A stretch of 11,352 nucleotides of DNA from an uncultured Acidobacteriota bacterium (lineage in GTDB: Bacteria; Acidobacteriota; Terriglobia; UBA7540). The stretch covers positions 1-11,352 of the forward strand of contig CALCEB010000247.1 in assembly GCA_937900045.1 (NCBI GenBank), read 5' to 3'. Both the position numbers and the translations under genes were made by a program. Below, piece by piece: positions 5,758 to 11,352 of the stretch; within the stretch, counting starts at the first letter, position 1, and every line of letters begins with the position of its first letter. Below the pieces are notes generated by a model, which was not told the DNA's origin, ran no database searches, and saw nothing but the letters and a program-made list of their open reading frames with translations.

Positions 5758-7263
5758 TCATTCGCCCGGAGACTGAGCGGCTGGCTTTAATATAAGGAGC
5801 TCATCTGCCGTGGTGGTCTGGATACCTTTCAAAGTTTCTATTTCATGCAGAGTCCTCCTCCGCCTCTGAAAGTTCTTCCAGCTTTTCTTCGCTCCTGGCC
5901 CGCTTTGATAAAAGTCCACAATGTTGGCCCTGAGTGAGGGCGTGATGTTCTTGAAGTGCTCGTGGGCGAGCTTGTCCAGCAGCTTCCGGTAGGCCCGGTC
6001 GGCAAGTTTGTAATTCCCGCGACGCACGGCCTTGCCCGTATCCAGGTTGGTATCGGCAAGCGTCAAATCACCCTTCTTGATCTCCATCAGATACTGCCCA
6101 TCGCTTCCGATGACGGCTTTGAAACTCTTCAGGAACAGGGCTTCCGTTTGCGGGGTGGGAGGCCGGAATTGCAGGGTGCGGAGCGGCCCGATCTTGGGAA
6201 TGAGGTCAAAGATGAAGAGCAACAGGTGAGATAGGAAGCCCGGATTCTTGTACCTTCTGAACCAAGCCTTTGAAAGAAACCTGGGCCGGTGATACGTCTT
6301 GCCCCACTCACGCTTGTATTTCCGCCGGCTCAGGACGTAAACGAAGCGCTGGCGGGTGATGCCGGGCGCCACCTTTTTAATTTTATCCTTTTCCTTCGTC
6401 CACGCCACCTGAGTCATCGAGGGAATGAGCTTGCTCGCCGCATGACGATAGAAGTAGAGAGCCAAGTCCTCATCCAGCAAAACGTCGCGCAAGTCGAGTC
6501 CATACGTCGTTTTGAAAGCCCGGTTAAGGACCGGCTCCGAAACCTTGAATCCGATGAAGTCATGGTAAGCCTGCGGAGGATAGAGGCGCCCGGCCACCTG
6601 GGCGACATCGAACGAAAATTCCACCAGCAAATGCGCTTTGCGATCTTCTTCATAAGTAACCGTGTTGCCGTACTTCCTACGGAGGCGCGGATAAATCAAG
6701 GGAACAGCATGGTTCACGGCGATCGAGTGGCCTTCATTATCCGCGGCGTAGTGCGTCAGAGCGCCCAGTGCAAAGGCGTATTCGTCCAAGTTTTGTGACT
6801 CCCGGATCATGGTCAAAATAAAATCGGCGCTGCGGACGTAGTGCGTCAGGTCACTAAAAAAGTGGTCCCCAAAGGGGTAGTAACCCATGTCCTGAATAAT
6901 ACAGCCTCCGTAAGCATATGCATGGGCCTCGCGGAGTTGGGCAGGAGTCGCATTGGGGAATCTAGCAATCAAAAGATCGCGCAGCCCCGCATCCCAAACG
7001 GCGTCCACAATGGCCTCATGAGCCAGGACGGAGTAGGCGACTGCCGGGCGCTGGGGCTTGAAGAGGAAGAAAAGGAGGGCAAGCAGAAGACAGGGGAGAG
7101 CCGCTGGCCGCAACGGTAGCCGCAACGGTATTCGAGCGCAATGACTCTGTTTGCGGGCTGGGACCAAAGGACGCGAACGAAACCTCAAGATTTTACTGAT
7201 TCCGGGCAAATTTGGTGACGGAAATGTTATCCTTTGCCAGCCCACACCACCGCATTTGCACAC
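5758..7263 (-). CDS. Secreted zinc-dependent phospholipase C-like protein
   Basis: A zinc-dependent phospholipase C/S1-P1 nuclease-fold protein; the family cleaves phosphate esters, classically phospholipid head groups. The 501-aa frame has a hydrophobic export segment at residues 53-68 (PAALPCLLLALLFFLF) before AVAYS. Candidate zinc ligands follow in the family order: H82 (AHEAIVDAVW), D125 (IIQDMGYYPFG), H141 (SDLTHYVR), H171/D175/H179 (HYAADNEGH) and H211/E215 (HLLVE). This fits the Bacillus cereus enzyme's set, so the active site looks intact. Residues about 340-500 form a basic C-terminal extension with a hydrophobic patch (LSHLLLFIFDLIPKIG) that may touch membrane. The start is uncertain: GTG 7263 opens the frame with a poor ribosome site, and in-frame GTG/TTG codons downstream (for example near residues 7, 19, 26 and 33) would give a shorter leader. 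The substrate is unproven. Confidence 0.85.
   Translation of the reverse strand: MCKCGGVGWQRITFPSPNLPGISKILRFRSRPLVPARKQSHCARIPLRLPLRPAALPCLLLALLFFLFKPQRPAVAYSVLAHEAIVDAVWDAGLRDLLIARFPNATPAQLREAHAYAYGGCIIQDMGYYPFGDHFFSDLTHYVRSADFILTMIRESQNLDEYAFALGALTHYAADNEGHSIAVNHAVPLIYPRLRRKYGNTVTYEEDRKAHLLVEFSFDVAQVAGRLYPPQAYHDFIGFKVSEPVLNRAFKTTYGLDLRDVLLDEDLALYFYRHAASKLIPSMTQVAWTKEKDKIKKVAPGITRQRFVYVLSRRKYKREWGKTYHRPRFLSKAWFRRYKNPGFLSHLLLFIFDLIPKIGPLRTLQFRPPTPQTEALFLKSFKAVIGSDGQYLMEIKKGDLTLADTNLDTGKAVRRGNYKLADRAYRKLLDKLAHEHFKNITPSLRANIVDFYQSGPGAKKSWKNFQRRRRTLHEIETLKGIQTTTADELLILKPAAQSPGE
7107..7130. repeat. 12-bp tandem duplication in the phospholipase export region
   Basis: GCCGCAACGGTA occurs twice in direct tandem (7107-7118 and 7119-7130). 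On the minus strand it encodes PLRL-PLRP, a four-residue duplication just before the hydrophobic export segment. It keeps the frame and adds positive charge to the n-region. Confidence 0.75.
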
Positions 7264-7383
7264 GTCTCACGCGCAAAGACTCTGCACAGTTCTATTGGAG
7301 AGCCGTCTGCTCAGAACTCTGGCAGGTCCTATTCGAGAATCCAGTCATGGCTTCGAGTTGCCAAAGGAAAAACCCGGAAACAC

Positions 7384-7429
7384 GGATCGAAGATCCACTT
7401 TCCACAAACGGAAAGGTGGATTTCGATCC
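7384..7429. repeat. 46-nt hairpin with a 19-bp stem
   Basis: The left arm 7384-7403 (GGATCGAAGATCCACTTTCC) pairs with the right arm 7410-7429 (GGAAAGGTGGATTTCGATCC) through 19 base pairs with one unpaired base on each arm (G7392, G7415), around the loop ACAAAC. Such a stem is most unlikely by chance. On the minus strand, T-rich sequence (GTGTTTCCGGGTTTTTCC) follows, so it could end the cold-shock transcript, although the T-run is not adjacent. It could also be a short mobile palindromic element. Confidence 0.6.
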
Positions 7430-7570
7430 CATCTGGGAACCCCATGGGGCCGGCCTTCGGGAAATGAGGCGGCTACCCGTAAAAATCCGGACAGCGATCC
7501 TTCAAATCCCCGAGTGGCGCTGGCATGGAAGTCACCGGGCCAGCTTCAAAACGAAGTCATCCCTGGAGAT

Positions 7571-7613
7571 GGCGGCGGGCCAAATCCGGCAATGCAGGAT
7601 TCAGCCCACCGCC
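7571..7613 (-). terminator. Hairpin right after the cold-shock gene
   Basis: On the minus strand GGCGGUGGGC (7613-7604) pairs with GCCCGCCGCC (7580-7571), ten pairs including one G-U; an inner AATCC/GGATT helix (7601-7597 with 7587-7583) continues it. The stem starts 9 nt after the stop codon. The single non-Watson-Crick pair is G-U in minus-strand RNA but an A-C mismatch in plus-strand RNA, so it supports a role in the cold-shock transcript. No T-run follows, so it may protect the 3' end rather than terminate by itself. Confidence 0.45.
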
Positions 7614-7622
7614 CCGGTTTTA

Positions 7623-7826
7623 CTAGACCTTTTCCACGTTTTCGGCTTGCAAGCCCTTCGGACCCTTGCGGACCTCAAAGCTTACCCGGGCGCCCTCTTC
7701 GAGCGAGCGATATCCGTCGCCGATGATGGCTGAGTAGTGTACAAACACGTCATCCCCGCTCTCGCGCTGGATAAAACCGTATCCTTTGGAGGCATTGAAC
7801 CACTTCACCGTGCCTTGTTCCTTCAT
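7623..7826 (-). CDS. csp: Cold-shock domain protein (CspA family)
   Basis: A 67-aa single-OB-fold protein that binds single-stranded RNA or DNA and melts RNA structure. Both RNA-binding motifs are present: RNP1 KGYGFI (residues 14-19, from NASKGYGFIQ) and RNP2 VFVHY (residues 27-31). It starts MKEQGTVKWFN and ends GLQAENVEKV, the full family length. The start at 7826 has AGGA 10 nt upstream; a longer in-frame extension from 7907 lacks family resemblance and is rejected. A leader of about 165 nt and an extended -10 promoter precede it. Family members may be cold-induced or constitutive; the sequence alone cannot tell which. Confidence 0.95.
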   Translation of the reverse strand: MKEQGTVKWFNASKGYGFIQRESGDDVFVHYSAIIGDGYRSLEEGARVSFEVRKGPKGLQAENVEKV

Positions 7827-8003
7827 GCTTAAAACATCCTTTTTGGGTGGGATTAGCAATTTGTGGGTACGGCAACGACGGGGAAACCCGGCGATCCGCT
7901 GTAACACCGCGGGTCACAATGGCTCGTGGCGGCAATCCTGCCGCCCAATCAGCTGTTGCGATTCTCATCGGGATTACAAATACAAACTGCGAGGGGCATC
8001 ATA
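7827..8003 (-). promoter_or_regulatory. Promoter and long 5' leader of the cold-shock gene
   Basis: On the minus strand TGCTATGAT (8006-7998) is an extended -10 (TG-N-TATGAT); the -35 region is poor, and an AT-rich stretch lies upstream at 8024-8040. A start near 7990 gives a leader of about 165 nt, close to the 159-nt leader of E. coli cspA, which works as a thermosensor. The leader contains a perfect hairpin GGCGGCA-GGAT-TGCCGCC (7945-7928), and AGGA lies 10 nt before the ATG. Thermosensing here is inference. Confidence 0.45.
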
Positions 8004-8231
8004 GCACGGTTTTTTGACGACTCTTGAAAAAAATTGTAATCATTCAGGGCGCCCACTGGGCGGCGGAACTGGCATTATATTAGGAGGTTTGCAAGGCATC
8101 GCAGCGGGTTCGCACTGGGCGCCGGCGCCAAGGGTCGAGGTCTATCTTTGATGCCTGGCCACGAGGTCTCGCGCCAGGCACAAGGGCTTCCAAGAATCTA
8201 TTCAACTCGAATCAGTGTGGAGGCAACCGCA
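8004..8231 (+). other. Divergent upstream region of the broken SnoaL-like gene
   Basis: About 230 bases between the cold-shock promoter and the start at 8232. TTGACG (8014-8019) with a weak TAATCA 17 bp on, and an isolated TATATT (8076-8081) without a -35, are the only plus-strand promoter hints. GGCGCCGGCGCC (8118-8129) is a perfect 12-bp palindrome. No gene is supported. Confidence 0.3.
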
Positions 8232-8573
8232 ATGAAGAGAACCACTCAAATCCTTTTTGCGCTGCTACTTTGTGTTGGGTCCGCTCGACCGGTCCCGGCA
8301 AGACCGGAGTCGGCCCGTGCAGAGGTTGCCGCGCTCCTCACCGCACAGATTCAAGCCTGGAACCAGGGCGATCTAGATGCCTTCATGCAAGGCTACTGGC
8401 AATCTGACCGGACAGAATTTGTTGGCTCGAGCGGCATCGTGCGATGCATGAAACCCGAAGCAATCTGCGTGGCTTTGACAATCGAGACGCCGGTGTGGCT
8501 GACCGACAGGCCAAACCGGACCACCGTGCCATTCAGGGCGTTTGACACAAACAGCTTGGTGCGGCTCCCCTGA
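8232..8573 (+). pseudogene. 3'-truncated exported SnoaL/DUF4440-like gene
   Basis: ATG 8232 follows GGAGG at 8 nt and encodes a signal peptide (MKRTTQILFALLLCVGSARP, cleavage near VPA|RP). Residues 31-71 (EVAALLTAQIQAWNQGDLDA, FMQGYWQSDRTEFVGSSGIVR) match the N-terminal half of SnoaL-like/DUF4440 cone-fold proteins. The family then usually continues with a GW-type turn and a sheet rich in aromatic residues. Here identity stops after GIVR (about 8444), and the remaining 42 residues are read antisense through the 3' part of the gene on the other strand. Half of the fold is therefore gone and the product is unlikely to work. The family includes ketosteroid-isomerase-like and unknown-function proteins, so no exact role can be given. 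Confidence 0.7.
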
Positions 8574-9191
8574 TCAAATAGCGTTGAATCCCAGGGACCG
8601 CCGATCAGGTATTGGTTAGGGTGCTCACCAGTTGCCCTTTGCCGTTGATTCCCAGGATCGATCCGGGTTGGGCGGTGGCGCAAGTGCATCGGCCGTGGGA
8701 AAGTTTCCCACGAGGACGAAACCGGCTTTGAGAACTTTGAGCGCTGTCGAAAGCCCCAATGGCGCCGTCCCTTGGAAGAACATGGCGGGTGAGCCGTTCT
8801 GCGGCACCCGGATGATGGTGGTACCAGTTCCCTGCAGGTTCTGATTGTTGTTAAAGTTCGAAACCAGAATATCGAAGGGCTGCAACAATCCGCCTTGCGG
8901 GATCGAGGCGGGCACGAATGCGATACCGTAGGGGTTCACATCGCCATTGGAGGGAACGGTGGAAACTGTGCGCGTGACAAGGGGTGCGGGCAGGAAAGGA
9001 TCGTCATCTTGCGCGTGGATCACGGGCGCGGCAAGGAAAATAACCAGCGCCGTAGCCAACAGACTGCAGAAAACATTACGGAAAGTGCTCTTCACACCGG
9101 CATGAGGGTCCATTTTGCGGTTGGAATTCATGCCCATTACTTCCGTTCCACCGGAAGTGGCGGGCATGGCCTTGCAAACATCGTTCTGCAT
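8393..9191 (-). pseudogene. Broken gene for a secreted NHL/beta-propeller-like protein
   Basis: The start at 9191 follows AGGAG at 8 nt; a signal segment (NVFCSLLATALVIFLAAPVIHAQ) shows export. The mature part (NGDVNPYGIAFVPASIPQGG, DILVSNFNNNQNLQGTGTTI, TTALKVLKAGFVLVGNFPTA) looks like an acidobacterial secreted propeller-type protein. The frame then breaks twice. Restoring one base near 8686 gives ADGTCATAQPGSILGINGKG and QLVSTL; a second shift near 8611-8622 resumes at NQYLIGGPWDSTLFDQGSRT and KLFVSNALNGTVVRF. Recognisable sequence ends at SGFMHRT (about 8438), where it meets the other broken gene; the last codons to 8393 are antisense read-through. Uncorrected, translation stops at 8625 (188 aa). 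The function of the family is unknown to me. Sequencing error is an alternative for the frameshifts. Confidence 0.7.
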
Positions 9192-9563
9192 CGTACTGTC
9201 TCCTTTAAAGTTTTTGAGCGCCAACTGCAAGTGAACCGGTCGCGTCCAGCACTTTACGTTTTGCGCTGTCAAAGATTAGAGGGGGTTGAGCCGAAGATTC
9301 CCCCATCGCGGGCCTCAAGATACATGGCAGCGATCCAAGAGCCGACCCGGGCAGGCTTCGTGGCTGTGATATTTTCCAGGAGTTTCCTGGCCGGCATAGC
9401 TCCAGAATCCCAGCCCGCCCGAACCGCAAATTCTTGTGGTCTGGGGTGAATCAGGCTCTACAATCCTCTTGATTGTGAGTAATGTAGCCAGGGCTTCCAA
9501 GAGAAGTCTTTGGAAAAGAGTTAAGAGTTTGTTATAAATTTCTAAAGGCGCCCAGTAAAAACT
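9192..9563. other. Divergent intergenic region
   Basis: About 370 bases between the broken minus-strand gene and the plus-strand regulator. On the minus strand a perfect TTGACA (9272-9267) lacks a -10 at normal spacing. CCAGGA-GTT-TCCTGG (9376-9390) is a 15-bp inverted repeat that could be an operator or a small hairpin. The regulator promoter is at 9510-9538. No gene is supported. Confidence 0.4.
9510..9538 (+). promoter_or_regulatory. Putative promoter of the winged-helix/TPR gene
   Basis: TTGGAA (9510-9515) and TATAAA (9533-9538) are separated by 17 bp. Transcription would start near 9545, giving a short leader of about 19 nt. No strong ribosome site follows: AAAGG (9544-9548) is 15 nt from the ATG and close to the transcript start, so translation may be near-leaderless. 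Confidence 0.5.
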
Positions 9564-11291
9564 ATGGGTTTAGAACGGCAGAGCTTCGAGTTTGGATCCT
9601 TCCGCCTGGATGTAGGCGGCCATCTTCTGTTGCGAGATGGCAAGCCGGTGCCGCTTACTCCCAAGGCATTTGACATCCTCTTGTACCTCGTTCGGAATCC
9701 CCGGCGGCTGGCAACAAGGGAAGAGCTGATGAAGGCGGTCTGGCCCGACAGCTTTGTTGAAGAAACTAACCTGACCGTGAATATCTCGTTTCTCAGAAAG
9801 ACGTTAGGGGAGATCTCCGCTGGTGACCCGTTTATTGAGACGGTTCCCAGGAAGGGCTACCGCTTCATCGCGCCTGTAAAGGGTGGTGGCGACCAGCCCG
9901 ATCGCAGCGTGCGGTCCATCGCAGTGATGCCGTTCAAACCCCTCAGTTCCGAAAGCACTGACCAGTACCTCGGTTTGGGCATGGCCGATGCCTTGATCAC
10001 CCGGCTCAGCAACCTCCGGCAGATTGTGGTGCGGCCGGCCAGCACGGTTCGCAAGTACGAAGCGTCCGGGCAGGACCCTGTTGAGGTTGGAAATCAACTG
10101 GGAGTGGAAACGGTTCTGCAAGGAAGCATACGAAAGTCGGGCGAGCGGACCCGGGTAACGGTGAGACTGCTTCGGGTGCAGGATGGTGACGTGCTGTGGG
10201 GTGAAAGTTTCGATGAAAAATTTGCTGATATGTTTTCGTTGGAGGACTCAATCTCGCGCCAGGTCGCCGCGGCGCTTGCCCTTAAACTAACCGGGGAGGA
10301 GCAGCAACGACTTTCCAGAAACCACACCCACAACAGTGAAGCCTACCAACTGTATATGAAGGGCCGCTACTTTTGGAATAAGAGGACCGGTGGTGGCCTA
10401 CAAAAAGGTATCGACCATTTTGAACAGGCCATCCGGATTGATCCGAATTATGCCTTGGCGTTTGCCGGCCTCGCGGATTCTTACATCCTGTTGGGGTCTT
10501 ATACTCACAGTCAGCTCCCCCCTCGCGACGCCATGCTCAGAGCCAAGGCTGCCGCCGAGAGGGCTTTGGCGCTTGATGGCTCCCTAGCGGAAGCTCACGT
10601 TTCACTGGCCTTCATCAAGCTATATTACGAGTGGGATTGGCGGGGCGTCGAGCCGGAATTCACAAAAGCTCTGGAGCTGAATCCGAACTACGATACCGCC
10701 CATCATTGGTTCTCGCACTACCTCACGGCCATGGGCAGGAATGAAGAATCCCTTGCGGAATGCCAGCGCGCATTGGAGTTGAATCCGACGGATGTAGTCT
10801 TGAACCAACACTTAGGCTGGCATTACTTGATGTCGCGCCAATACGATCAAGCCGTCTGCCAATGCCGGAAGACTTTGGAGATGGATAAAGACTTCCTGCA
10901 GGCGCACCGGGTTTTGGGGCTTGCCTATTTGTATAGCGGGCGGCATCGGGAAGCCATTGCCGAGTTTAAGGAAACACTCGCTCTGACCGAAGGCGGGCCA
11001 GTGGCCAAGGCCCTGTTGGCTCAGGCCTATGCGCTTTCCGGCCGGAAGCCCGATGCGAAAAAAATGCTTAGTGAATTGGCGCACCAGTCTAAGCAACGTT
11101 ATGTTTCCTCTGCCGACATCGCCGCTGTATTTGCGGCATTGGGCGAAAAGGACAAGTCTTTTCAATTTCTGGAAAAAGCTTATGAAGAGCATTCTATCTC
11201 GCTGGTCAACATGAAGGTGGACCCGGCATTTGACAGCTTCCGGTCTGACCCGCGATTCCTTCTCCTTTTGGGCCGAATTGGCCTGGCATGA
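9564..11291 (+). CDS. Winged-helix (OmpR/CadC-type) transcription factor with TolB-N-like and TPR domains
   Basis: A 575-aa likely cytoplasmic regulator. Residues 8-104 are an OmpR/PhoB-type DNA-binding winged helix (FEFGSFRLDVGGHLLLRDGK, LTPKAFDILLYLVRN, REELMKAVWPDSFVEETNLT, FIETVPRKGYRFIAPV). Residues 116-245 (RSIAVMPFKPLSSESTDQYL, GMADALITRLSNL, GVETVLQGSIRKSG, DGDVLWGESFDEKF) resemble the TolB N-terminal/FlgO-like domain that follows the winged helix in this group. Residues 258-545 contain several TPR units (for example YALAFAGLADSYILLG, EFTKALELNPNYDTAHHW, CQRALELNPTDVVLNQHLGW, REAIAEFKETLAL) for protein contacts. There is no membrane segment between DNA-binding and TPR parts, unlike CadC, and no receiver domain, so the signal is probably sensed by the TPR/TolB-like part. 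The target is unknown; it may regulate itself or the divergent neighbour. Confidence 0.92.
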   Translation: MGLERQSFEFGSFRLDVGGHLLLRDGKPVPLTPKAFDILLYLVRNPRRLATREELMKAVWPDSFVEETNLTVNISFLRKTLGEISAGDPFIETVPRKGYRFIAPVKGGGDQPDRSVRSIAVMPFKPLSSESTDQYLGLGMADALITRLSNLRQIVVRPASTVRKYEASGQDPVEVGNQLGVETVLQGSIRKSGERTRVTVRLLRVQDGDVLWGESFDEKFADMFSLEDSISRQVAAALALKLTGEEQQRLSRNHTHNSEAYQLYMKGRYFWNKRTGGGLQKGIDHFEQAIRIDPNYALAFAGLADSYILLGSYTHSQLPPRDAMLRAKAAAERALALDGSLAEAHVSLAFIKLYYEWDWRGVEPEFTKALELNPNYDTAHHWFSHYLTAMGRNEESLAECQRALELNPTDVVLNQHLGWHYLMSRQYDQAVCQCRKTLEMDKDFLQAHRVLGLAYLYSGRHREAIAEFKETLALTEGGPVAKALLAQAYALSGRKPDAKKMLSELAHQSKQRYVSSADIAAVFAALGEKDKSFQFLEKAYEEHSISLVNMKVDPAFDSFRSDPRFLLLLGRIGLA

Positions 11292-11315
11292 GTGATCTAC
11301 TGAATCTCGCATAAT

Positions 11316-11329
11316 AGAGTGACAACTCT
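11316..11329 (+). terminator. Small hairpin after the regulator gene
   Basis: AGAGT-GACA-ACTCT lies 24 nt after the stop at 11291. The five-pair stem is weak and is followed by GAGCCTTTCG rather than a T-run, so it is only a tentative transcript end. Confidence 0.25.
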
Positions 11330-11352
11330 GAGCCTTTCGTACATAATGGACC

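Larger units (their letters stand above)
7264..7622. other. Gap between the cold-shock and phospholipase genes, with two hairpins
   Basis: About 360 bases between two minus-strand genes. Long plus-strand frames cross it, but they run antisense through both neighbours, have no ribosome site and resemble no family. Contents are the hairpin just after the cold-shock stop (7571-7613), the long hairpin at 7384-7429, and small palindromes CCCCATGGGG (7440-7449) and GGCCGGCC (7448-7455). A minus-strand promoter for the phospholipase is not clear. Confidence 0.45.

Noticed and set aside
7151..7733. Two long plus-strand reading frames (190 and 173 codons)
   Set aside because: They run antisense to the phospholipase and cold-shock genes and across the hairpin-rich gap, have no good ribosome site and resemble no family.
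8895..9449. 184-codon plus-strand frame
   Set aside because: It lies antisense to the secreted propeller-like gene, whose signal peptide and ribosome site are clear; the plus-frame product is not family-like.

Overview
This window looks like a piece of an Acidobacteriota chromosome or metagenome contig. This is an inference from gene content. Four things point that way: a secreted beta-helix protein with the usual acidobacterial N-terminal pattern, a winged-helix/TolB-N-like/TPR regulator of the kind amplified in that phylum, a secreted zinc-dependent phospholipase C-like protein, and a MscL with a C-terminal zinc ribbon. Most genes are housekeeping or envelope genes. I see no transposase, integrase, phage gene, CRISPR array, tRNA or rRNA.

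Layout. 1-543 is a hairpin-rich non-coding leader. 544-3195 (+) encodes a large secreted beta-helix protein. 3196-3502 holds a roughly 93-bp palindromic intergenic element whose terminal motif recurs at 83-96 and 3929-3942. 3503-3838 (+) encodes a small protein of unknown function. 4276-4728 (+) is mscL, with a four-cysteine zinc ribbon at its C-terminus. 4952-5149 (+) is rpsU (S21, TTG start), followed by an eight-cysteine zinc-ribbon protein (5250-5552, +). 5758-7263 (-) is the zinc phospholipase C-like protein and 7623-7826 (-) a cold-shock protein. The 359-bp gap between these two minus-strand genes holds two strong hairpins. 8232-8573 (+) and 8393-9191 (-) are two broken genes fused tail to tail. 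9564-11291 (+) is the winged-helix/TPR regulator.

How the genes relate. rpsU, the zinc-ribbon protein and the cold-shock protein are translation or RNA-linked growth and stress genes lying near each other. MscL, the phospholipase and the beta-helix protein act in the envelope or outside the cell. There is no clear multi-gene pathway or defence system. The items most worth a second look are: (a) the tail-to-tail deletion scar at about 8438-8446, beside two frameshifts; (b) the palindromic repeat family; (c) the 19-bp-stem hairpin at 7384-7429; (d) the zinc-ribbon MscL; (e) a perfect dyad over the putative rpsU promoter; (f) the long cold-shock leader. I found no convincing new multi-gene system.
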